Positions 1 through 6,986 of a DNA stretch of 12,161 nt are shown one piece after another (the first letter of the stretch is position 1; each line of letters begins with the position of its first letter). The notes below the pieces were generated by a model. It ran no database searches and was not told the DNA's origin. It saw nothing but the letters and a program-made list of their open reading frames with translations. The stretch is from assembly GCA_964477735.1 (NCBI GenBank), contig CAYZFD010000044.1, positions 1 through 12,161 on the forward strand, in the 5' to 3' direction. The translations under genes and the position numbers were made by a program. Source of the DNA: CAYZFD01 sp964477735 (GTDB lineage Bacteria; Bacteroidota; Bacteroidia; Flavobacteriales; Flavobacteriaceae).

Positions 1-2
1 AA

Positions 3-989
3 CAAGAAATTGATGCGCAAAATTGGAGCAAGTATCCTGGTAAGATTTTAAGAATTAATTTGGATGGCTCGATCCCCGATGACAATCCTGTTCTTAATGG
101 CGTGAGAAGTCACATTTACTCCTATGGCCACCGAAACCCTCAAGGGATCGTGTTTAGTGCAAATGGTGTATTGTTTTCTGATGAGCATGGACCAAGTTCA
201 GATGACGAGGTTAACATTATCAATGCAGGGAAAAACTATGGATGGCCCTTTGTTGCAGGCGTCAGAGACAATTTAATGTATGATAGCGACGGCTGTCTCA
301 CAAACGAAACCGCTTTCAACGCACCCAACTATCAAGACCCTTTAATGTCTTTGTTTTTGGCGAATACCTATAGAGACCCTGCCTGTACTAACGCTTGGAT
401 GTGTCGCCCGAACGTGGCCCCTTCAAGTATTGGCATTTATGAAAGCCCTGTGATTTCGAGCTGGGAAAACTCCATTTTGGTCACCAGCCTAAAAAAGGGA
501 AGAATTTATAGACTCCAATTAAACGCCAATGGGACTGCTGTAGAAGGGGTAACCCAACATTTTTATACACAAAACCGCTACAGAGATCTTGTTTTTGACC
601 CCGATGGGAAATCTATTTATATCATCACAGATGCTTCTGGAAAAACTGCCGATGCCTCGGGTATGAACATCAAAACCAGCATGAATAACCCTGCAGCAAT
701 TTTAAAATTTACCTATAACGGAACCCTTTCCCGCAACACTACAAAAATAGAGGACATCAAAGTTTGGCCCAATCCAGCAACTGAAGTTTTAAATATTGTT
801 GTCAATGCTTCAACAAAAAGTCCAGTTGAATTGACCCTTTTCAATACTACGGGCCAAATGATTCAAAACAATGTTCATGATGAAAATAGTAATTACATCA
901 TAGACATCCGCCACCTTGAATGTGGTCCATACTTTTTGAGAATTAAGACCAATGGGGAGGTTATTCAAAAACAAATTGTCATTCAATAA
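3..989 (+). CDS. PQQ-dependent aldose (glucose/sorbosone) dehydrogenase-like secreted protein with T9SS sorting domain, 5' end outside window
   Basis: Partial gene: the reading frame is open to the left edge, so the N-terminus, signal peptide and probable catalytic His are not visible; 328 residues remain. Signatures of the soluble glucose/sorbosone dehydrogenase beta-propeller family are KILRINLDGSIPDDNP near the left edge, YSYGHRNPQG, an EHGP..DEVN segment and GKNYGWP. Family members oxidise aldoses in the periplasm or outside the cell using PQQ and calcium; that this copy is active is inference. A stretch with three Cys (DSDGC, DPAC, WMC) lies in the middle. The last roughly 80 residues (about 747-986) form a separate domain starting IKVWPNPATEVLN and ending with GPYFLRIKTNGEVIQKQIVIQ, a classic T9SS type A sorting domain, so the protein should be exported and anchored or released at the cell surface. 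No clear terminator follows. The TTG codon at 60 is internal, not the start. The family is clear; the substrate is unknown. Confidence 0.87.
   Translation, partial: QEIDAQNWSKYPGKILRINLDGSIPDDNPVLNGVRSHIYSYGHRNPQGIVFSANGVLFSDEHGPSSDDEVNIINAGKNYGWPFVAGVRDNLMYDSDGCLTNETAFNAPNYQDPLMSLFLANTYRDPACTNAWMCRPNVAPSSIGIYESPVISSWENSILVTSLKKGRIYRLQLNANGTAVEGVTQHFYTQNRYRDLVFDPDGKSIYIITDASGKTADASGMNIKTSMNNPAAILKFTYNGTLSRNTTKIEDIKVWPNPATEVLNIVVNASTKSPVELTLFNTTGQMIQNNVHDENSNYIIDIRHLECGPYFLRIKTNGEVIQKQIVIQ
747..986 (+). other. T9SS type A C-terminal sorting domain (part of the PQQ-dehydrogenase-like CDS)
   Basis: The segment starts with the VWPNPA motif (762 onward), continues with a beta-strand LTLFNTTGQMI and ends with GPYFLRIKTNGE..QKQIVIQ. 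This order (PNP box, 'lyN..G' strand, 'G.Y.l.i' strand, basic residue near the end) is that of the type A domain recognised by the Bacteroidota type IX secretion machinery. Confidence 0.85.
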
Positions 990-1091
990 AGTTTAAATTT
1001 TCGATTTTTCTAAGATTTCGATAAATTAATTTGAATGTTTTGTATTCGATAATTCAGCAAAAAATTGCTTAAATTATTATCAAAGCAAATG

Positions 1092-1120
1092 TTTATAGAA
1101 TTGATCATTGAACAAATTTG
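1092..1120 (+). promoter_or_regulatory. weak candidate Bacteroidota-type promoter for the giant repeat protein
   Basis: TTTA at 1092-1095, a 17-nt spacer, then CAAATTTG at 1113-1120. This is one mismatch per box from the Bacteroidota consensus TTTG / TAnnTTTG. It would leave an untranslated leader of about 60 nt before the ATG at 1188. The whole 990-1187 spacer is extremely AT-rich, so chance matches are likely, and nothing else in it stands out. Confidence 0.22.
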
Positions 1121-1187
1121 TTGTTGATTAATTTTTAAATTTTCATTTTAGCATTTATTAAACAATCGATTACATAAATTAAACATT

Positions 1188-4100
1188 ATGAAAAAACTTT
1201 TTACTCGTTTGTTATTAACATTATTTGTCGCTATGGCGTCGAATAGTTTGATAGCGCAAAAAAATGTACTGTATTTAATTCAAGACGGTACCAACAGTTC
1301 TGATTATGCCAACAACGGCGGCTCAATGCCAGGCGAAGATCGAGTTGTTAAAATGTTGGAGGCGGATGCGAACTTCAACATTGGATGGATCAAAATTGAA
1401 AGTTCAATTACTTCAGGAACCGCACCCAATGTAACTGCCTTAGGTTCAGCAAACACGGGGTCCAATGCCGTAGGTTCTCCTGCAACTTTTGATGGTTTCG
1501 ACTTGGTCATTGTTTCCGAAACATTAACCTCCTCAAATGCTATCTTCACAGCTGGTAAAATCTTACATCCAGATCAGCTAACAATTCCCGTGATATACAC
1601 TAAGGCTTGGGCATTTAGAAACGGGAAGCTCTTGACTAGTGCTGCTGCTGCAGTAGTAAGAACTCAGGAATTAGCAATGTCTGTTGAAGATGCATCAAGC
1701 CCATTATTTAGCGGTATTGATGTTTCAAGCGGAAGTGTTACGCTATTTAGAACTACCTCTGATGACAAAGGAAACGTAGGTGCCTATTCAATAGATGTTG
1801 TGGAAAATATTGAAATTACTTCAACGTCTAGTACTCTTGTTGCATCTGTTCCATATATTACTGGTGCTACTGCAAGTACTTCTTTAGCTCTGAATTATTT
1901 GCCATCAGGAACCCAACTTGGCACAACAGCCGATGGAATTCTTGCACAAAATGCTGTTGCCATGCCATTTAGTTATGGAGCACTTGTTAAAAAAGATGGT
2001 GGTAACATCACTTCAGAATTTCTTACAATATGGAGAAATGCTGCGTATATGTTAACAGGACAAACTGTTCCTACAACTCTATATGCTAATGCAGAATACG
2101 ATAAGTACGAATTGATTACTAGTACAACAACTTATGACTTTAGAGATGGATCTATCATCCCCAATCACACAGATAGATACACACTTCAAGGCTCAACTGA
2201 AGCATTAGCTGCGCCACAAACAGATCGATTTAAAAGCGCAGATGGTTTCTTAGATTACAGACACTCTGCTAGTGATAATTATCATAGCTCAGGATATGGT
2301 CTTGATATGAAAGCTGGAGCCAGCGTTCGCGTTAAAGCCGCTAATGGAACATCAAAAATTAGAGTTCCTTTATCTGAATATTCAAGTTTAGATTTTAGAA
2401 TTGAAGTTCCTAATACTAACAACAAAGCATGGTTGAAAGTAAATGGAACAACCATTGCTGGCGCTGCTAAAATCACATTCAAAGATACGATTACTAGTGC
2501 AGCTACTACAGGCAATGATTTAGCAGAATTTATTGAAGTAGATTACTATGGAATGCCTGCTGCACAAGATATTCAATTTCATGCTCAAACAACAAGCGCA
2601 GGAGCAGGTAGTGACATCTATTTACCTTATGTTGAAGTAGTTCACACGACCCTTAGAAAAATTCCAACTAAAATTTTATACGTAAATCAGATCGGTGTAG
2701 GTCCTGAAGTTGATTCAGGTGCTTCTGCAGCAGGGGCTGACCCAGTGATCTCAATGCTAGAAGCTGACGAAAACTTAGAAGTGACTTATGTTGAAACAGC
2801 TCAAGATGGCTCTTCAATCGACTTAACAGGTTATGATTTAGTAATTGCTCAAGAGACCATTAGTTCTGGTGCTGCACTATTCAAACCTGGAAGTGTTCTT
2901 GGCTTGAAAGATGTATCTATTCCTGTGATTTACAACAAATCTTGGGCCTTTAGAAACGGAAAAGCCATTACTGATGCTGACGCTTCTGTTAGTGGAACTC
3001 AAAACGTTTCTGTTACAGTGCCAACCGCCAATCAAAACAATCCATTATTTAGTGGAATTGATTTTACTGACGGTGATGAAATAAGGTTATTTAAATCAGC
3101 AACTGCAAAAGACAATGGTAGTGTTGGTGGAAACAAAGCTATTGATGTTGGTCTTAACATTAACTTCTCTAGCGCCGCTGCTGGATCATTGGCCACAGTT
3201 CCTGAAATAACCGATGCAGCTACTTCAATACTCATAAACCATATTCCCGCAGGCACACAAGTTGGTGAAGCGGCAACTGATGTAACGACTGCAGATCATA
3301 TTACATTCGGATTTAGCTATGGAGCGATGGCAATGGGCGATGGTGCAAACGTAAGTCCAGAATTGCTAACAATTTGGAGAAACGCAGTTTATGTTCTTGC
3401 AGGTGAAACACCTCCAACTACATTGGTAGCAAATGCTGATTTCTGGCTACCAAAAAAAGTATTGTATGTTAATCAAATTGGAGTAGGTCCAGAAGTTGAT
3501 TCAGGTGCTTCTGCAGCTGGTGCAGACCCTGTGATCTCAATGCTTCAAGCTGATGAAAAATTCGATGTAACTTATGTTGAAACCGCTCAGGATGGGTCGT
3601 CCGTAGATTTAACTGGATACGATCTTGTTATCGCACAAGAAACCATCAGTTCTGGAGCTGCTTTATTCAAACCAGGAGGTGTTCTTGGACTTAAAGATGT
3701 AACAGTACCTGTGATCTACAACAAGTCTTGGGCCTTTAGAAACGGAAAAGCCATCACTGATGCTGACGCTTCTGTTAGTGGAACTCAAAACGTTTCTGTA
3801 ACTGTGACAAACACTGCTCACCCTCTTTATAAGGGAATTGATTTTACAGGAGGTGATGAAATAAGGTTATTTAAATCAGCAACTGCAAAAGACAATGGTA
3901 GTGTTGGTGGAAACAAAGCTATTGATGTTGGTCTTAATATCAATTTATCAAGTGCAGCAGCTGGTTCTTTGGCTACTGTACCTGAAATAACCGATGCTGC
4001 TACTTCAATGCTTATTAATTATTTACCTTCTGGAACTCAAGTAGGTGAAGCAGCAACCGATGTATTAGGCGTAAATGCTGTTGCCTTCGGATTCAGCTAT

Positions 4101-5264
4101 GGTGCAATGGCTATGGGTGATGGAGCAAACGTGAGCCCAGAATTACTAACCATCTGGAGAAACGCCGCCTATATGTTGACTTGGGGGCCAAGTGAAGTTC
4201 CAACAACACTGGTTGAAAATCCAAAATTCTTACTCCCTAAGAATGTATTATACGTGAATCAAACAGGTGTAGGGCCAGAATTAGGCTCAGGAGCTTCTGA
4301 AGCAGGTGCCGACCCAGTGATATCTATGCTTATTGCTGATGAAAACATCAACATAACGTATGTTGAAACTGCTCAAGATGGTTCCAGTATTGATTTAACA
4401 GGAATCGATCTTGTAATCGCACAAGAAACTATTAGCTCAGGTGCTGCACTATTCAAACCAGGAAACGTACTTGGACTGAAGGATGTAACAGTACCTGTCA
4501 TCTACAACAAATCTTGGGCGTTTAGAAACGGAAAAGCCATTACTGATGCTGACGCTTCTGTTAGTGGAACTCAAAACGTTTCTGTTACAGTACCTACCGC
4601 TAACCAATCACACGCACTTTTCAACGGAATTGACTTCAGTGGTGGTGATGATGTGAGACTATTCAAAGATGCTACTGCTAAAGACAATGGTAGTGTTGGT
4701 GGTAATAAAGCTATCGATGTAGGATTAAACATTGATTTTGCACCTGGTTCTGCTGGAACATTAGCAACTGTACCTGAAATCACAGATGCAGCTACTTCAA
4801 TGCTTATTAACCACATTCCTTCAGGAACTCAAGTAGGTGAAGCTACAACAGACGTAATTGGTGTTGATGCTGTAGCCTTCGGATTTAGCTACGGTGCAAT
4901 GGCAATGGGAGACGGTGCAAACGTGAGCCCAGAATTATTAACCATCTGGAGAAACGCAGTTTACTTACTTCTTTATGGTAGTGATAGTGTTCCTACTAGT
5001 TTAGTTGAAAATGCTGCTTTCGTATTAGGTGTTGATACGTTTGAAAACGCCGATAGATCTCCAATCCTAAGAGCTTATGGTGGAAATGTGTCTGTTTCAA
5101 ATATTCATTCAGAAACAGCCATTAACATCTATAACTTAACAGGTGCGTTGATTAAATCTGTTAGCGCAAAAGAAGATGTAGAATTCCAATTGAATTCTGG
5201 TCTTTACATTGCCACAATGAAAAATGCAGAAGGTACTAAAGCTGTGAAGTTCTATATGAACTAA
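1188..5264 (+). CDS. giant secreted tandem-module protein (1358 aa) with signal peptide and C-terminal T9SS-like domain, function unknown
   Basis: I do not recognise a named family. Residues 1-24 are a signal peptide (basic MKK start, Leu-rich core, ending SLIAQ as in many flavobacterial exported proteins). Module 1 spans about 25-305 and is divergent. Residues about 312-490 are a different beta-rich domain (YDFRDGSI... to IYLPYVEVVH). Modules 2, 3 and 4 (495-756, 757-1018, 1019-1281) are near-identical, about 262 residues each. Residues 1282-1358 look like a T9SS type A-like tail (INIYNLTGALIKS, LNSGLYIATM, AVKFYMN) without the usual PNP box. Each module begins VLY(V/L) and includes DLVI, a hydrophobic PVIY strand, WAFRNGK, FSYGA and LTIWRNA; the alternating beta/alpha pattern suggests a Rossmann-like or glutamine-amidotransferase/ThuA-like fold (inference). 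I see no Cys in the whole protein, so a Cys-based amidotransferase activity is excluded. A cell-surface structural, binding or adhesive role is plausible but unproven. The ATG at 1188 fits the signal peptide; a strong terminator follows 22 nt after the stop. Confidence 0.93.
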   Translation: MKKLFTRLLLTLFVAMASNSLIAQKNVLYLIQDGTNSSDYANNGGSMPGEDRVVKMLEADANFNIGWIKIESSITSGTAPNVTALGSANTGSNAVGSPATFDGFDLVIVSETLTSSNAIFTAGKILHPDQLTIPVIYTKAWAFRNGKLLTSAAAAVVRTQELAMSVEDASSPLFSGIDVSSGSVTLFRTTSDDKGNVGAYSIDVVENIEITSTSSTLVASVPYITGATASTSLALNYLPSGTQLGTTADGILAQNAVAMPFSYGALVKKDGGNITSEFLTIWRNAAYMLTGQTVPTTLYANAEYDKYELITSTTTYDFRDGSIIPNHTDRYTLQGSTEALAAPQTDRFKSADGFLDYRHSASDNYHSSGYGLDMKAGASVRVKAANGTSKIRVPLSEYSSLDFRIEVPNTNNKAWLKVNGTTIAGAAKITFKDTITSAATTGNDLAEFIEVDYYGMPAAQDIQFHAQTTSAGAGSDIYLPYVEVVHTTLRKIPTKILYVNQIGVGPEVDSGASAAGADPVISMLEADENLEVTYVETAQDGSSIDLTGYDLVIAQETISSGAALFKPGSVLGLKDVSIPVIYNKSWAFRNGKAITDADASVSGTQNVSVTVPTANQNNPLFSGIDFTDGDEIRLFKSATAKDNGSVGGNKAIDVGLNINFSSAAAGSLATVPEITDAATSILINHIPAGTQVGEAATDVTTADHITFGFSYGAMAMGDGANVSPELLTIWRNAVYVLAGETPPTTLVANADFWLPKKVLYVNQIGVGPEVDSGASAAGADPVISMLQADEKFDVTYVETAQDGSSVDLTGYDLVIAQETISSGAALFKPGGVLGLKDVTVPVIYNKSWAFRNGKAITDADASVSGTQNVSVTVTNTAHPLYKGIDFTGGDEIRLFKSATAKDNGSVGGNKAIDVGLNINLSSAAAGSLATVPEITDAATSMLINYLPSGTQVGEAATDVLGVNAVAFGFSYGAMAMGDGANVSPELLTIWRNAAYMLTWGPSEVPTTLVENPKFLLPKNVLYVNQTGVGPELGSGASEAGADPVISMLIADENINITYVETAQDGSSIDLTGIDLVIAQETISSGAALFKPGNVLGLKDVTVPVIYNKSWAFRNGKAITDADASVSGTQNVSVTVPTANQSHALFNGIDFSGGDDVRLFKDATAKDNGSVGGNKAIDVGLNIDFAPGSAGTLATVPEITDAATSMLINHIPSGTQVGEATTDVIGVDAVAFGFSYGAMAMGDGANVSPELLTIWRNAVYLLLYGSDSVPTSLVENAAFVLGVDTFENADRSPILRAYGGNVSVSNIHSETAINIYNLTGALIKSVSAKEDVEFQLNSGLYIATMKNAEGTKAVKFYMN
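1260..2102 (+). repeat. module 1 (divergent copy) of the giant repeat protein
   Basis: Residues about 25-305. It keeps the module landmarks (VLYL start, KMLEAD, FDLVIVSET, IPVIYTKAWAFRNGK, PLFSGID, LPSGTQLG, FSYGA, EFLTIWRNAAYML, VPTTL) but differs elsewhere. It has a longer, Gly/Ser-rich loop after KIESS, and lacks the VNQ.GVGPE..SGAS.AGADP segment shared by modules 2-4. The residues it shares with the other three are the best guide to the structural or binding core. Confidence 0.85.
2121..2664 (+). other. intercalated beta-rich domain (residues about 312-493) between modules 1 and 2
   Basis: This segment has no counterpart between the other modules. It begins TTYDFRDGSIIPNHT and contains SSGYGLDMKAG, RVKAANGTSKIRVPLSEYSSLDFRIE, KAWLKVNG and IYLPYVEV. 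The YDFRDGS...YGL.MK...I.V...S.I pattern resembles, from memory, beta-sandwich accessory domains found in Bacteroidota secreted pectate-lyase-type proteins. A carbohydrate-binding role is therefore possible but not shown. Confidence 0.55.
2949..3019 (+). repeat. 71-bp tract identical to 4521-4591 (modules 2 and 4)
   Basis: The 71 bases from tttagaaacggaaaag to gttacagt are identical in modules 2 and 4. Module 3 (3735-3805) matches except one synonymous change in the Ile codon and changes at the 3' end. It encodes FRNGKAITDADASVSG and the NVSVTV that follows, the most conserved block of the module. Confidence 0.88.
3072..3157 (+). repeat. 86-bp tract identical to 3852-3937 (modules 2 and 3)
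   Basis: By direct comparison the 86 bases starting ggtgatgaaataagg and ending ggtcttaa are the same in modules 2 and 3, with differing bases immediately on both sides (c/a before, c/t after). The surrounding sequence of the same two modules carries many synonymous changes. The tract encodes GDEIRLFKSATAKDNG and the following VGGNKAIDVGL. Confidence 0.9.
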
Positions 5265-5285
5265 TCCTTTAGTCTCCAATAAACC

Positions 5286-5318
5286 AAAAAGGCGCATGGT
5301 TCACATGCGCCTTTTTTT
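5286..5318 (+). terminator. strong Rho-independent terminator after the giant repeat gene
   Basis: A perfect 8-bp stem, GGCGCATG (5291-5298) and CATGCGCC (5304-5311), with a 5-nt loop, flanked by AAAAA before and TTTTTTT (5312-5318) after. Because of the flanking A run it could also work for transcripts coming from the right on the - strand. Confidence 0.93.
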
Positions 5319-5610
5319 ATTGAGTAACATTTAAGGTATTAAGGAAACTGCACTATGAAATGAAGAAAATGCAGTCAATGATGACCTGTAAATCCTTAAT
5401 GAAAACCAAATATAGAATAACGTTTTCAAGAAAACAGCTCAAACTTCTAATACATTGAAACAATAGAAACCCTTAAGTTTAACCAAATTCAAAAAAGCAA
5501 GAAGCTTAAACATCGAACCAAAGTCAACACATGGATTCGCAGAAAGATTTAAGTAACACAGAAAGTCTATACCTTAAAATCTTCAGTCAAAACACACATA
5601 TTAAAGTTTA
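5319..5610. other. non-coding A-rich convergent spacer
   Basis: About 290 bases between the + strand terminator and the end of the - strand operon. The + strand is rich in A and C and poor in G. I see no convincing gene, tRNA, repeat array or transposon end. The longest + strand start-to-stop run from an ATG that I found by eye is about 32 Lys-rich codons (5360-5458) with no family resemblance. Both flanking genes end here, so no promoter is expected. Confidence 0.6.
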
Positions 5611-5643
5611 CAAGAAGAAAAATTAGGCCAAAACCCTAGGCCT
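5611..5643 (-). terminator. candidate terminator at the end of the fucose-type operon
   Basis: Read on the - strand: AGGCC (5643-5639), a 9-nt loop, GGCCT (5629-5625), then AATTTTTCTTCTT. The stem is only 5 bp and overlaps the fucP stop codon (TAG, 5638-5636), so this is a weak but well-placed signal. The stronger hairpin at 5286-5318 could serve as backup. Confidence 0.42.
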
Positions 5644-6970
5644 TTTGAATGCGGTGGGCATAAAATCCATAGACCCCAACGACAAGCAAACACAACATGG
5701 GCAACACAAAAGAAAAGTGAATTTCTGTAATGCTTCCAAAAACAGCATCACCAAAGATTTCTTCCCCATTGACAGTTTCACCAAAGTCCATGATAGCAGC
5801 TTGTAGCTTTGGAAGTAAGGCTCCGCCTACAATGGCCATAATTAAGCCCGAAGAGGCCAATTTGGCTTCCTCACCCATGTCTTTTAGAGCCAATCCATAA
5901 ATGGTAGGGAACATAATCGACATAAAAACAGAAACTAGAACGAGCGAAATCAAACTGGTTATTCCTGTTGTCAGCACCACACCCAAACAGAAAAAGACCC
6001 CCGCTGCTGCAAACCATGTGAGCATTTTGGCAGGGTTAAACTTGCGCATCATAGCAGTGCCCACAAAACGGGTGGTAACAAATAAAAGCATGGCAGCGAT
6101 ATTCCAATAAGTACCATCAATTTGGTTTTCTGCACTGCTGTTGATGTATTCTACCAATTGAAAAATAGCTGTCCAACACATGATTTGTGCCCCCACATAA
6201 AACGTTTGAGCCACTACTCCAAACAGATAGGTTTTGCTTGCAAATATTTTACGAACTGACGCCCTGATGGTCAGTTGTTCGCCCAAAGACATTTTAGGGA
6301 TATTGGTCTTCCAAACCACTACAAAAACCAACGCCACAAACAAACCCACAGCAATATAGGGTGTGCTGATCACATCTAAATCATGGGCTTTTATTTGCGC
6401 TGCTTTTTCCTGGCCTAAGGCCAGAATATCAGCACTACTGCCATAGTTGGCAGATAAGATTCTATCAAGTACAACGAATTTGGCAATCAACATGCCTGTT
6501 AAGGAACCTATGGGATTAAACGATTGAGCTAAATTCAGCCGTTGGGTGGCTGTTTTTGGATCGCCCATCGACAAAATCAAGGGGTTGGAGGTGGTTTCGA
6601 GGAATCCCAATCCGCATGTTATCACAAATAAGGAAATTAAAAAATAAGTGTAACTCCCTTCCTGGGCAGCAGGATAAAACAACACAGCGCCCAAGGCATA
6701 CAATGCCAAACCCACCAAAATTCCCGATTTATAAGTAAATCTTCTGATAAATAAAGCCGCTGGTATGGCCATCACTCCATAGCCAAAATAAAAAGCAAAT
6801 TGAACGTTATAGGCTTCCTTATTGGAAAGCACCATCACTTTTTTAAAGGCCGCCACCATTGGGTTTGTTAGGTCATTGGCAAAGCCCCATAAGGCAAAAA
6901 TAGAGGTCGCTGTAATAAATGGAATGAGCAGCGATTTGGGAACAATTGGCGTATTGTTTTTTGAGTTCAT
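5636..6970 (-). CDS. fucP: FucP-family L-fucose/H+ symporter (MFS)
   Basis: Imports L-fucose, or a closely related sugar, with a proton across the inner membrane. It has 444 residues, close to the 438 of E. coli FucP, and the hydrophobic pattern fits 12 transmembrane helices. Family hallmarks are visible: FALWGFANDLTNPMV in helix 1, with D33 matching the essential Asp46 of E. coli FucP; GLGFLETTSNPLIL, with E125 matching Glu135; and RLNLAQSFNPIG, with N152 matching Asn162, a sugar-contacting residue. It is the last gene of the - strand operon, 16 nt after the SDR stop. The ATG at 6970 gives the expected short cytoplasmic N-terminus before helix 1. FucP relatives in Bacteroidota can also carry glucose, galactose, mannose or other hexoses, so the sugar is inferred from the neighbouring oxidative-pathway genes. 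No truncation or frameshift is seen. Confidence 0.9.
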   Translation of the reverse strand: MNSKNNTPIVPKSLLIPFITATSIFALWGFANDLTNPMVAAFKKVMVLSNKEAYNVQFAFYFGYGVMAIPAALFIRRFTYKSGILVGLALYALGAVLFYPAAQEGSYTYFLISLFVITCGLGFLETTSNPLILSMGDPKTATQRLNLAQSFNPIGSLTGMLIAKFVVLDRILSANYGSSADILALGQEKAAQIKAHDLDVISTPYIAVGLFVALVFVVVWKTNIPKMSLGEQLTIRASVRKIFASKTYLFGVVAQTFYVGAQIMCWTAIFQLVEYINSSAENQIDGTYWNIAAMLLFVTTRFVGTAMMRKFNPAKMLTWFAAAGVFFCLGVVLTTGITSLISLVLVSVFMSIMFPTIYGLALKDMGEEAKLASSGLIMAIVGGALLPKLQAAIMDFGETVNGEEIFGDAVFGSITEIHFSFVLPMLCLLVVGVYGFYAHRIQKA

Positions 6971-6986
6971 TATACTTTCGTTTTTG

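Larger units (their letters stand above)
2670..5030 (+). repeat. three tandem 786-bp in-frame repeats (modules 2-4)
   Basis: Units start at 2670, 3456 and 4242, a spacing of exactly 786 bp (262 codons) between starts. In all three the protein text is nearly the same across the core (GVGPE..SGAS.AGADPVISML, VTYVETAQDGSS or close, LVIAQETISSGAALFKPG, WAFRNGKAITDADASVSG, KDNGSVGGNKAIDVGLNI, MGDGANVSPELLTIWRNA). Small indels cancel out: module 3 is 2 residues shorter after SVTV and 2 longer before the next unit. The copies differ mainly at synonymous sites, in the segment after the AFRNGK block and at the unit joints, which indicates duplication followed by purifying selection or homogenisation. 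Confidence 0.95.

Noticed and set aside
990..1060. Possible terminator after the PQQ-dehydrogenase-like gene
   Set aside because: Only weak AT-rich complementarity is seen; there is no GC stem followed by a T run.
1304..4816. Several antisense open frames of 74-81 codons inside the giant gene
   Set aside because: They recur at equivalent places in the repeats and are shadows of the strongly biased coding strand; no start signals or homology.
2670..5030. Tandem repeats considered as a CRISPR array or mobile element
   Set aside because: Repeat units are 786 bp, in frame and protein-coding; there are no short direct repeats with unique spacers, no transposase and no terminal inverted repeats.
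5360..5458. Small + strand ORF of about 32 Lys-rich codons in the spacer after the giant gene
   Set aside because: Too short, low complexity, no recognisable motif or upstream signal, and it lies just downstream of a strong terminator.
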